From Campylobacterota bacterium (GTDB taxonomy: Bacteria; Campylobacterota; Campylobacteria; Campylobacterales; Sulfurovaceae): a stretch of 7,189 bases of DNA. Shown here in pieces: positions 1 to 6,147 of the stretch. Both the position numbers and the translations under genes were made by a program. The notes beneath the pieces were generated by a model. The model did no database searches and was not told the DNA's origin. It was given only the letters and a program-made list of their open reading frames with translations. The stretch covers positions 1-7,189 of the forward strand of contig DRQB01000028.1 of assembly GCA_011330645.1 (NCBI GenBank), given 5' to 3'. Every line of letters starts with the position of its first letter. Positions within the stretch are counted from its first letter, which is position 1.

Positions 1-1020
1 ATGATGAGTGAAGACAACTGGAGACGTTTTAGAAGTCCTGAAGACAATGGACGAGAGATGCTGGAAATCTTTACACTCGATGGGGATGACTCACATGTAC
101 CTCTTGCAGGAAAAGCATTACAGAACTGGAAACTAGACCGAGACAATGATACGCTCGTAGTAAGCTTGAACCAAAACAGAAAACCGCTTTCACTGTTTGG
201 TACTACCATTTACAATGGTGACGACTTCTACCGTGAAATGGCTAAGTCAGACTTATTTACAAAAGGGGTGACCACACGATTGGTAAACTTTTTCTTTACC
301 AACACAGATGCTGCAAAAAAAGCACAAATCATCACTAGTATTGTAGCGAGTAAACCAGAGACATGGCAAGATATTTTACTTCAAATCTTATTTTCAGAAG
401 AGTACCTTTTACATAGTACTAGAGCAGCAAGTGCAGAAGAACGTTTTTTCTCTTTGGCTAAAAAAATAGACTTTAAACATCGTATAGGCACACTACATGA
501 ATTTAAAGATGCCTTGGAAGATATGCATCAAGCATCTATGAAATACAAACTTGGGAAACTTAAACGTGTCCCTTTAGACACACTCTCTTTCGCCAACTAT
601 CATAAGTTTATTCGTGAGCGTATGTTACTTAGAAAGTCATCTCCTGATGCAATAAATGACTATGAAGCATGGAATAGACAGGGATGGAGTGAAAGCTTTG
701 TAGCCAATAGCAACTATACCCTTAATGAAGAAGATGGGATAGCCAGTTTAGAGTCTTTCATTCAGTATCTTTTTAAAGCTACGATTTCACGTAGTGCAAA
801 CAGCGAAGAGATGGCACTCTTTAAAACCCATATGTTACGAGATAAAAGTGATACCAATACAACAAAAGTGTTGGACTATAGTTTTAATCTCATCGACACA
901 CGCGATGATGCCCAAGAACAAGCAGATAGACGAGAGTCAAGAAAAAGAGATATTGCAACCATTGTACTGGATTATATCTCAAGACTCAGTGAAACATATA
1001 CATTAGAAAAGGTCAAATAA
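1..1020 (+). CDS. DUF1800 family protein, 5'-truncated by the window edge
   Basis: This is the C-terminal part of a DUF1800-family protein of unknown function. The reading frame is open from the first base, and the first ATG is probably internal. Within the first 25 residues lies DNGREMLEIFTLD, which matches the family's central ENFARELLELFTLG-type motif, normally well over 100 residues into the protein. It is followed by a stretch resembling the 'ARxLTGW' region (AGKALQNW, about residues 37-44) and by the FG...GDDF...LVNFFF segment (about 66-99) typical of the family's second half. Full-length members are usually about 450-600 residues, so an N-terminal portion is missing. The stop at 1018-1020 lies one base before the DUF1501 start, so the two are almost certainly co-transcribed. 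DUF1800 genes are very often found directly upstream of DUF1501 genes. Family confidence is good; the biochemical role is unknown. Confidence 0.8.
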   Translation: MMSEDNWRRFRSPEDNGREMLEIFTLDGDDSHVPLAGKALQNWKLDRDNDTLVVSLNQNRKPLSLFGTTIYNGDDFYREMAKSDLFTKGVTTRLVNFFFTNTDAAKKAQIITSIVASKPETWQDILLQILFSEEYLLHSTRAASAEERFFSLAKKIDFKHRIGTLHEFKDALEDMHQASMKYKLGKLKRVPLDTLSFANYHKFIRERMLLRKSSPDAINDYEAWNRQGWSESFVANSNYTLNEEDGIASLESFIQYLFKATISRSANSEEMALFKTHMLRDKSDTNTTKVLDYSFNLIDTRDDAQEQADRRESRKRDIATIVLDYISRLSETYTLEKVK

Positions 1021-1021
1021 T

Positions 1022-2386
1022 ATGCAAAGAAGAGATTTTATAAAATTATCTATGGCTGCTGGAACGGCTGTGCTGTTACCAGACTTTAGTTATGCAAAAG
1101 AATTAGATATCAGTCAAATTACGTTTTCATCGGGTGTCAACAGCACAAATAATGCACAAACCATTATCATATTTATGTATGGAGGGGCAAGTCAACTCGG
1201 TGGAAACCTTAGTAATATTGAGGAGATTAAGACTGCTTCACAAAGTAACTATGACAACTACTTTAGAGGTTTAACACCTACAACAAATAAATGTTGGCAA
1301 GAAGCTGGAGGTACCCATATGGAGAGCCTCATTGCAAATGGAGATATGACACTCTTTCGATGTTGTTACTCTAATGTGAGAGAAGAAAATAACAATAAAT
1401 CACATGGTTCATGTACTGTACAAAATCAAAAAGGCTCATTTGATGAAGACAGCGCAGGGATACTGGCAAATTTAGCACAAATTCTTGAAGCCAATGCTGT
1501 AGTCAATGAAAACACACTGATGCCATTTATCACACTTGAGGGTGAATCCAAATTTTACATCGAAGGTCAAAAACCACTCAGTGGATACCTTAAACCTGTA
1601 GGATTAACTGAAAATCTAGAAAATCCTTATAGTAGAAATGAACGAGATTGGCGATATTATACACCACAAGAGAGAGACATCCCCGATTATAATGACAGAG
1701 ACAAAGGATTTAATGCTGCACTCTATGCAAAAATGGACCAGCTTGCCCAAAAGAACAATGCCGCGGGTAAAATAAAGGATGCGTTTTCCCGACGTGCTTC
1801 ATTAAGTACCTTTATTGATGACATCGCAAATTCAACCACCCCAGATTTGGGTGTGGATGCATACCCAACAAACAACCGTTTTTCTGAAAAATTGGAAACT
1901 GCTGTTAAAATATTATCTAAAAATCCCGATACAAAAGTAGTTACCATCGGTACAGGAGGCTTAGGTGGGTGGGATGACCATAATGAGGCACGTGATTATG
2001 TAGACAGAACAGAAAGTCTCTTTAAATCACTCAAATCTGCCATGGCACACATCAAAGCCGAAGGTAAAGAACAAAATATCAATATCATGGTCTTTGGAGA
2101 ATTTGGAAGAAACGTCAACCTCAATTCTGCACTGGGTTGGGACCATGGAAATTTACAAAACTTTTATGTTTTAGGAGGGAAAGGCTACTTCAATCATAAA
2201 GGGGTTGTCGGGGAAACAGTACTTGACAATACAGGTTCGATTAATCGACTTTATCTGAAACCTAAAGCCGGGACATATGAGTTTGAGCCCTTAAGTATTG
2301 CTGCGACACTCTATAAAATTTATGGAATAGAAAATCCTGAAACACTAACCAATGGAAATCAAGCAATCGACAAACTCTTTACATAA
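1022..2386 (+). CDS. DUF1501 family protein with Tat signal peptide
   Basis: Complete 454-residue protein of the DUF1501 family, which is distantly related to the alkaline phosphatase/sulfatase superfamily. The N-terminus has a twin-arginine signal (RRDFIK at residues 3-8, a hydrophobic stretch, then a likely cleavage after SYA at residue 25), so it is probably exported folded to the periplasm. Family motifs are visible: IIIFMYGGASQLGGN (48-62), GGWDDH (315-320) and EFGRNVN...GWDHG (360-376). The last two correspond to the family's 'GGWDTH' and 'EFGRT..N..GxDHG' blocks, which supply histidine and aspartate candidates for metal binding. The first block lacks the aspartate usually seen after SQL. 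The SD AAAAGG (1007-1012) lies 9 bases before the ATG, inside the end of the DUF1800 gene, consistent with translational coupling. Cysteines 91, 114, 115 and 131 could be oxidised after export. Substrate is unknown. Confidence 0.88.
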   Translation: MQRRDFIKLSMAAGTAVLLPDFSYAKELDISQITFSSGVNSTNNAQTIIIFMYGGASQLGGNLSNIEEIKTASQSNYDNYFRGLTPTTNKCWQEAGGTHMESLIANGDMTLFRCCYSNVREENNNKSHGSCTVQNQKGSFDEDSAGILANLAQILEANAVVNENTLMPFITLEGESKFYIEGQKPLSGYLKPVGLTENLENPYSRNERDWRYYTPQERDIPDYNDRDKGFNAALYAKMDQLAQKNNAAGKIKDAFSRRASLSTFIDDIANSTTPDLGVDAYPTNNRFSEKLETAVKILSKNPDTKVVTIGTGGLGGWDDHNEARDYVDRTESLFKSLKSAMAHIKAEGKEQNINIMVFGEFGRNVNLNSALGWDHGNLQNFYVLGGKGYFNHKGVVGETVLDNTGSINRLYLKPKAGTYEFEPLSIAATLYKIYGIENPETLTNGNQAIDKLFT

Positions 2387-2388
2387 TA

Positions 2389-2958
2389 CTATATCTTCAC
2401 TCTCGCCTCTAAAGCACGCGAGAGTGACATAATATCTATATTTTCTAACTCAACACCTGTTGGTACCCCTTGTGCTATTTTAGTAAACTGTATCTCTAAA
2501 CCTTGTAATTTATCTTCAATGTAGAGTATCATTGTGTCGGTAGCAATGCTGGGTGGGAAAGCAAAAATAATCTCATCTACCCCTCCTACAGCATAAAAAA
2601 GATGTGCTTCATCAAGGTCGCGTACTTCTGAAATCACATAATACACACCCGAGAACTGTCCACTCTCTTCAATAGTCAAGATATCTTTTGCAGATTGGAC
2701 GATACAAAGTTTACTGGAATCACGGTAAGGATCAGAACAGATGGTACAAAGTTCATCTTCACTCATGTTGTGACATTTGGAACATTTCTGGATGCTATTG
2801 ACCCCAGTTTCGAGTGCATGGGCTAACTTCATCGCTGCAAAACCATCTTCCATGACTGCATGATAGGCTAAGCGAATGGCTGTTTTTTTTCCAATACTAG
2901 GTAAAGAGCCAAAGGCATCAACCAAGTTCTCAAATGCCTCTATCTTATAATGTTTCAT
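2389..2958 (-). CDS. recR: Recombination mediator protein RecR
   Basis: RecR works with RecO (and RecF where present) to load RecA onto single-stranded DNA at gaps during recombinational repair in the cytoplasm. The 189-residue product shows the family order: an N-terminal helix-hairpin-helix (LPSIGKKTAIRLAYH, about 19-33), a four-cysteine zinc finger (C59, C62, C71, C74), a Toprim region starting at LCIV (84-87), and the C-terminal block AQGVPTGVELENIDIMSLSR (162-181), equivalent to the 'AxGVPxGxELEYxDxxTLxRA' signature. It is slightly shorter than the usual ~200 residues, because the loop after YYVI, where most RecRs have an LGGxxSPLxG segment, is replaced by a shorter sequence, as I recall for Helicobacter RecR. 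The ATG shares its A with the stop of the upstream Dabb gene. The stop lies two bases from the stop of the convergent DUF1501 gene. Confidence 0.96.
   Translation of the reverse strand: MKHYKIEAFENLVDAFGSLPSIGKKTAIRLAYHAVMEDGFAAMKLAHALETGVNSIQKCSKCHNMSEDELCTICSDPYRDSSKLCIVQSAKDILTIEESGQFSGVYYVISEVRDLDEAHLFYAVGGVDEIIFAFPPSIATDTMILYIEDKLQGLEIQFTKIAQGVPTGVELENIDIMSLSRALEARVKI
2397..2427. terminator. Inverted repeat at the DUF1501/recR convergent junction
   Basis: A perfect 10-bp inverted repeat (TCACTCTCGC at 2397-2406 and GCGAGAGTGA at 2418-2427, 11-base loop) lies just past the DUF1501 stop, within the last codons of recR. On the plus strand it is followed by a T-rich stretch (CATAATATCTATATTTTC), so it could end the DUF1500-region transcript from the left; on the minus strand there is no T-run. 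It is probably a terminator for the DUF1501 unit, but the loop is long and the T-tract interrupted. Confidence 0.45.
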
Positions 2959-3251
2959 TACACTCTTTCGTAATCTACAACTTTAGAATATTCCACCACT
3001 GTTTTGATAAAATCAACCACTTTTAGATGCTCAGGGTGTATAGCATAGGCATCCAAACCTTCTTTACTTTCAAAGACAGTGATAATACTCAAATCCATCG
3101 CACGCTCTTCTTTTGAAAAGTTCAGACCAACGTCTATACTTCTTAAACTTGGGACTGCACCCATAAGATTTTCAAGCATCTGTTTCGCCTGAATAATATT
3201 TGCTTTTTTATTCTCTTCTTTAAACTGAAATGTTACGATGTGCACTACCAT
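2958..3251 (-). CDS. Dabb family (stress-responsive alpha/beta barrel) protein
   Basis: Small 97-residue cytoplasmic protein of the dimeric alpha/beta barrel (Dabb, ferredoxin-like) family. The N-terminal strand VVHIVTFQFKEE (2-13) matches the family opening 'HIVLFKFK', including the conserved histidine H4. It is followed by a helix, a central strand (RSIDVGLNF), a second strand pair (LSIITVFES) and the C-terminal HPEHLKVVDFIK (72-83), all characteristic. Members include stress-induced proteins and a few enzymes such as polyketide cyclases, and most bacterial ones have no assigned substrate. The gene is first in a two-gene unit with recR (TAATG overlap). A modest SD (AGG at 3260-3262, 8 bases upstream) and a strong extended -10 precede it. 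No evidence in the sequence ties it to RecR biochemically. Confidence 0.85.
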   Translation of the reverse strand: MVVHIVTFQFKEENKKANIIQAKQMLENLMGAVPSLRSIDVGLNFSKEERAMDLSIITVFESKEGLDAYAIHPEHLKVVDFIKTVVEYSKVVDYERV

Positions 3252-3278
3252 TTTTGCTGCCTATATAATGTTTTGGGC

Positions 3279-3284
3279 ATTATA
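3279..3284 (-). promoter_or_regulatory. Extended -10 promoter for the Dabb-recR unit
   Basis: On the minus strand the sequence reads TGTTATAAT, a perfect TGnTATAAT extended -10 box, with TATAAT at 3279-3284. Transcription would start near 3272, leaving a leader of about 20 bases before the ATG at 3251. No recognisable -35 hexamer is present upstream, which is common for extended -10 promoters in this phylum. Confidence 0.6.
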
Positions 3285-3296
3285 ACAAAATTATGG

Positions 3297-3302
3297 TAGA
3301 AT
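3297..3302 (+). promoter_or_regulatory. Probable -10 element for dnaJ
   Basis: TAGAAT at 3297-3302 is a good -10 match on the plus strand, with a weak TTGGGC at 3273-3278 placed 18 bases upstream. A start near 3309 would give a leader of about 70 bases before the ATG at 3379. No CIRCE (HrcA) or HAIR (HspR) inverted repeat is visible here, so heat-shock control by those repressors is not supported by this region. Confidence 0.4.
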
Positions 3303-3378
3303 TCGCCAAAATTACTAGAGGACATTGGTTGATTTTTCAAAGAAAAATAAAGCTGTGTCCGTAAATAAAGGTAAACCA

Positions 3379-4515
3379 ATGACAGAATTAGATTACTATG
3401 AAGTACTTGAAGTCAGCCGTGACTGTTCAGGTGCTGAACTTAAAAAGTCGTATAGAAAACTTGCAATGAAATACCATCCGGACAGAAACCCAGATGACAA
3501 AGATGCAGAAGAACAATTTAAAATTGTAAATGAAGCCTATCAAGTACTTTCAGATGATGAAAAACGTTCTATCTATGACCGTTATGGAAAGGCTGGACTT
3601 GAAAGACAAGGTGGCATGGGTAGTGGCTTTGGTGGCTCCAATATGGATGACATTATGGAGATGTTCAACTCCATGTTCGGAGGTGGCGGTTTTGGTGGTG
3701 ATTTCGGACGTCAATCTCGTCGTGACCCTAACCAAAAATATGCCCTAGATTTTGAAATAGAAATACAACTAGAGTTCCATGAAGCTATCTTTGGTTGCGA
3801 AAAGAAAATAGACATTACCTATAAAACGCCATGTAACGACTGTAACGGTACCGGTGCTAAAGATGGTAAACTCAGTACCTGTGACTATTGTGGTGGGCAA
3901 GGACAAGTGCTTATGCGTCAAGGACCTATGCAGTTTGCACAAACTTGTCCAAAATGTGCAGGGCAAGGACAAAGTGCCACAGAAGCTTGTGGAAGTTGTT
4001 CAGGGCAAGGCTACCATCAAGTGGAAGATACTGTAACTATCAACATTCCAGCAGGTGTAGACTCAGGCAATCGTCTTAGAGCACAAGGTTATGGAAATGA
4101 AGCTAAAAATGGACAGCGAGGAGACCTCTACCTTACTTTCATTGTAGAAGAAGATGAAAACTTTATCCGTAATGGTAATGACATTTACATTGAAGTACCT
4201 GTCTTCTTTACTCAGGCTATTTTAGGAGAGACTATTTCTATCCCTGCACTTGATGGAGAACTAGAACTAGAACTCAAACAAAGTACCAAAGACAAAGAAC
4301 AGTTTATCTTTGATGGTGAAGGCGTAGCAGATGTACACGGAAGACATAAGGGCCGCCTCATTGCTCAAATACGTATGGTACTTCCTAAAAAAATCAATGA
4401 AGAACAAAAAGAACTTCTAGAAAAACTCCAAGAGAGTTATGGTGTAGAAAGCCGCCCTCACAAATCAACGTTTGACTCTGCTTTTGACAGGGTAAAATCT
4501 TGGTTTAAAAACTAA
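3379..4515 (+). CDS. dnaJ: Chaperone protein DnaJ (Hsp40)
   Basis: DnaJ is the co-chaperone that delivers unfolded clients to DnaK and stimulates its ATPase. From the ATG at 3379 the product is 378 residues, normal for the family. It shows the J domain with HPD (33-35), a glycine/phenylalanine-rich linker (about 75-110), four zinc-binding CxxCxGxG repeats starting at C152, C168, C190 and C204, and the C-terminal substrate-binding domain. I chose this ATG because it has an SD AAAGG (3367-3371) seven bases upstream and because MTELDYYEVLEV is the usual J-domain opening. The frame remains open to a TTG at 3325, which would add 18 basic, non-conserved residues; that TTG sits only two bases from its possible SD. 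grpE and dnaK are not in the window, so dnaJ stands alone here. Confidence 0.97.
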   Translation: MTELDYYEVLEVSRDCSGAELKKSYRKLAMKYHPDRNPDDKDAEEQFKIVNEAYQVLSDDEKRSIYDRYGKAGLERQGGMGSGFGGSNMDDIMEMFNSMFGGGGFGGDFGRQSRRDPNQKYALDFEIEIQLEFHEAIFGCEKKIDITYKTPCNDCNGTGAKDGKLSTCDYCGGQGQVLMRQGPMQFAQTCPKCAGQGQSATEACGSCSGQGYHQVEDTVTINIPAGVDSGNRLRAQGYGNEAKNGQRGDLYLTFIVEEDENFIRNGNDIYIEVPVFFTQAILGETISIPALDGELELELKQSTKDKEQFIFDGEGVADVHGRHKGRLIAQIRMVLPKKINEEQKELLEKLQESYGVESRPHKSTFDSAFDRVKSWFKN

Positions 4516-4540
4516 ATTTTTTTCTTTACTTCTCACTTTC

Positions 4541-4575
4541 ATATGTAGGCTTTGCCTACATATTCTTTTCATTTA
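4541..4575 (+). terminator. Rho-independent terminator of dnaJ
   Basis: A perfect 10-bp stem (ATATGTAGGC at 4541-4550, GCCTACATAT at 4554-4563) with a three-base TTT loop starts 25 bases after the dnaJ stop. It is followed by the T-rich tail TCTTTTCATTT. The compact GC-containing stem and tail make this a convincing intrinsic terminator. Confidence 0.85.
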
Positions 4576-4620
4576 CTTTCTTACCCTATACTAATATAGC
4601 ATAACAGAATAAACAATAAA

Positions 4621-4635
4621 CGATAATTATTTTCC
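4621..4635. promoter_or_regulatory. Fur-box-like palindrome 1 upstream of ferritin-like gene
   Basis: CGATAATTATTTTCC matches the 7-1-7 Fur box TGATAATnATTATCA at 11 of 14 defined positions (counted by eye). It covers the expected -35 position of the likely promoter at 4644-4649. Iron control of a ferritin-like gene is biologically reasonable, but Fur sites in Campylobacterota are degenerate and AT-rich DNA gives chance matches. Confidence 0.4.
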
Positions 4636-4643
4636 CTTAAGTC

Positions 4644-4649
4644 TATAAT
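4644..4649 (+). promoter_or_regulatory. Probable -10 element of ferritin-like gene
   Basis: TATAAT at 4644-4649 is an exact -10 hexamer about 60 bases before the start codon. A second near match, TATACT, lies at 4653-4658. No good -35 hexamer is present; the -35 position coincides with Fur-like palindrome 1. Transcription would start near 4656, just before palindrome 2. Confidence 0.5.
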
Positions 4650-4665
4650 AGTTATACTTATTAAA

Positions 4666-4680
4666 GGAAAATAATTTTCC
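4666..4680. promoter_or_regulatory. Fur-box-like palindrome 2 upstream of ferritin-like gene
   Basis: GGAAAATAATTTTCC is a perfect inverted repeat with a single central base; the arms extend to 9 bp (4664-4672 and 4674-4682). It agrees with the Fur consensus at 10 of 14 positions, and its right arm ATTTTCC is identical to that of the palindrome at 4621-4635, 45 bases away. Lying just downstream of the predicted transcription start, it would be a good repressor operator position. Confidence 0.4.
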
Positions 4681-4705
4681 TTAACTTCATAAAAAAGGAT
4701 ATATG

Positions 4706-5221
4706 ATGGCAAAAAGAGGAAATTCTATTATCAAGGGAATTGAAATAAATGATATTATCGCCGTACTCAATAAAGCCTATGCCGATGAGTGGCTTGCCTA
4801 TTATCAGTACTTCATAGAGGCAAAAGTCATTAAAGGTATTATGAAAGATGCTGCGATTGCCGAACTCCAACAACATGCTACAGATGAACTGAGACATGCC
4901 AATATGGTAGCTGATCGTATCCTACAACTAGGTGGTACTCCACTACTCCATCCAAAAGAATGGTTTACACATACAAATTGTGGATATGAAGAACCTAAAA
5001 ATTTTGATGTAGTAAGTATCTTGGAAGATTCGATAAAAGGTGAGCAATGTGCCATTTCAATCTATTCAAACTTAGCAGAAATGACACGAGACAAAGACAT
5101 CGTCACCTACGATATCGTTTCTGAAATTCTTGCTGATGAAGTAGAACATGAAGAGGATTTACAAGCACTTCATGATGACATCTCAGACTTTGTCACAGAT
5201 TTGAAGAAAAATTTAAACTAA
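4706..5221 (+). CDS. Ferritin-like di-iron protein, Dps-like/bacterioferritin type
   Basis: Product of 171 residues predicted to be a four-helix ferritin-like protein that oxidises and stores iron, possibly consuming peroxide. Candidate di-iron ligands follow the bacterioferritin pattern: E28 (DEWLAYYQYF), E61 and H64 (ELRH), E113 (GEQC), E145 and H148 (EVEH). Two cysteines, C92 (TNCGYEEP) and C115 (GEQC), flank the third helix start, reminiscent of the Dps-like (DPSL, thioferritin) group of archaea and anaerobes. There is no obvious heme-binding assignment. Two ATGs occur in tandem; the second (4706) is 6 bases from the SD AAGGA (4695-4699), while the first (4703) is only 3 away, so the second is preferred. 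The gene is monocistronic, with dnaJ's terminator upstream and a convergent gene one base downstream, and has Fur-like sites in its promoter. Confidence 0.82.
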   Translation: MAKRGNSIIKGIEINDIIAVLNKAYADEWLAYYQYFIEAKVIKGIMKDAAIAELQQHATDELRHANMVADRILQLGGTPLLHPKEWFTHTNCGYEEPKNFDVVSILEDSIKGEQCAISIYSNLAEMTRDKDIVTYDIVSEILADEVEHEEDLQALHDDISDFVTDLKKNLN

Positions 5222-5222
5222 A

Positions 5223-6020
5223 TTATTGCACTTTTTGGTGCAAAATAACTTTAGTAGAGGATGCAGTAAAATCTGCATCATCACTTCGTCTATCATAAGC
5301 AATCACATACACTTCATCATCATCTTTTAAATAATTTTTTTCACCAAATTCAGCATAGGCAGTAGCTCCTATGGAAACAAGTGCCTGCTTTGGGTACTTA
5401 CATGCTTTTAAATGCTCTGCTATATTCTCTAGTGGTCCAAAATCAACTTGTGTATTCATCTTATCAATAAGCCAATGTTTAAGTTGTGTATAGAAATAAG
5501 AATATCCTAAAAGTGGTGCATCCACCCCATAAGGGTATACCATACCCTCACGCTTCACAAAAGAGCAGAGATGGTAGTTATCCATTACCCCACCCTCTTC
5601 AAAGCTGTCTATAGCTATCCACTTATCTCCAATACCTTTAGAATTCTCGCCCCAAGACTTCTTCTCAGATATTTTTTTAGCACCCTCTTTTCTTATGGTG
5701 CAGTCATTAAATGTGGTAAATTGTTTTGCATCTAAGTCGATGACCTCATGTGCATCATTATAGACAATATCAAAGAGTACTGCAATCTCTGGCTCAACCT
5801 GTGCATTGGCTTCATAAGTAGGAAGCGTAAGTGTGTCAGTACCTATAGAGTAGAGTCCTAAAAAGCTCTCAGATCCAGGTAAATAAAAAGGGAAGATACC
5901 TTTAGGTGCATCTGCTGTTTGTGTTACCACATCTTTAAAGTCTTCAAGCTCACCAGCCTGTTCCAAATGATGTGCAAAATTACCTGCAACACCCAAACCT
6001 ATGACATTTTTTAATTGCAT
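5223..6020 (-). CDS. DUF5718-like protein with fumarylacetoacetate hydrolase-like fold
   Basis: Protein of 265 residues, recognised as resembling the DUF5718 family found in Campylobacterota; function unassigned. The sequence looks like the FAH fold: VEPEIAVLF (75-83) supplies E76 and E78 in the ExE arrangement of 'EPELAVV', ND at 105-106 supplies a third acid 28 residues on, R110 follows, K128 sits in SKGIGDKWI (like the family's 'KGxDxxxPxGPWI'), and SIGAT plus LKDDDEVYV (from 216 to about 239) parallel the 'TGTPxG...LxxGDxV' end. FAH members are Mg2+/Mn2+-dependent hydrolases, decarboxylases or isomerases of oxo-acids, so a metal-dependent enzyme is inferred. The ATG at 6020 is preferred because AAGGA lies seven bases before it; that SD would fall inside the coding sequence if the TTG at 6033-6035 were used. 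No signal peptide is seen, so it is cytoplasmic. Confidence 0.75.
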   Translation of the reverse strand: MQLKNVIGLGVAGNFAHHLEQAGELEDFKDVVTQTADAPKGIFPFYLPGSESFLGLYSIGTDTLTLPTYEANAQVEPEIAVLFDIVYNDAHEVIDLDAKQFTTFNDCTIRKEGAKKISEKKSWGENSKGIGDKWIAIDSFEEGGVMDNYHLCSFVKREGMVYPYGVDAPLLGYSYFYTQLKHWLIDKMNTQVDFGPLENIAEHLKACKYPKQALVSIGATAYAEFGEKNYLKDDDEVYVIAYDRRSDDADFTASSTKVILHQKVQ

Positions 6021-6048
6021 AGAATAATCCTTCAATAGTAATAATAGA

Positions 6049-6054
6049 AGTATA
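6049..6054 (-). promoter_or_regulatory. Possible -10 element for the DUF5718-like gene
   Basis: On the minus strand TATACT (6049-6054) lies about 30 bases before the ATG at 6020, which suits a short leader. The -35 position reads ACACAA, a poor match. The hup terminator immediately upstream implies that this gene needs its own promoter. An alternative TATAAA occurs at 6080-6085. Confidence 0.35.
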
Positions 6055-6092
6055 GCTTAGTGATGATTAGTTTGTGTTTTTATAATCTGATA

Positions 6093-6137
6093 GATATGAG
6101 AAAGAGAAATCACCTACTACCCCAAGATAGTAGATGA
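6093..6137 (-). terminator. Rho-independent terminator of hup
   Basis: On the minus strand, TCATCTACTA (6128-6137) pairs with TAGTAGGTGA (6110-6119) in a 10-bp stem with one G-U pair and an 8-base loop, about 10 bases after the HU stop. The following tail TTTCTCTTTCTC is pyrimidine-rich but lacks a pure T-run. It separates hup from the next gene on the same strand. Confidence 0.65.
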
Positions 6138-6147
6138 GGAGGGTAAC

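Noticed and set aside
3325..3378. Longer dnaJ starting at TTG 3325
   Set aside because: It would add 18 non-conserved residues, its SD is only two bases away, and the ATG at 3379 has a well-spaced SD and the standard J-domain N-terminus.
3854..4079. Alternative-frame ORFs across the DnaJ zinc-finger region
   Set aside because: They are shadows of the repeated CxxCxGxG coding sequence in dnaJ.
4661..4897. 78-codon minus-strand frame over the ferritin-like gene start
   Set aside because: It overlaps the promoter and N-terminus of a well-supported gene and shows no recognisable motif.
5226..5243. Hairpin TTGCAC/GTGCAA at the convergent ends of the ferritin-like and DUF5718-like genes
   Set aside because: The stem is only 6 bp and lacks a T-run on either strand, so I do not call it a terminator, though it may contribute weakly.
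6021..6035. TTG start at 6033-6035 for the DUF5718-like gene
   Set aside because: The SD AAGGA would lie inside the coding sequence; it is correctly spaced for the ATG at 6020.
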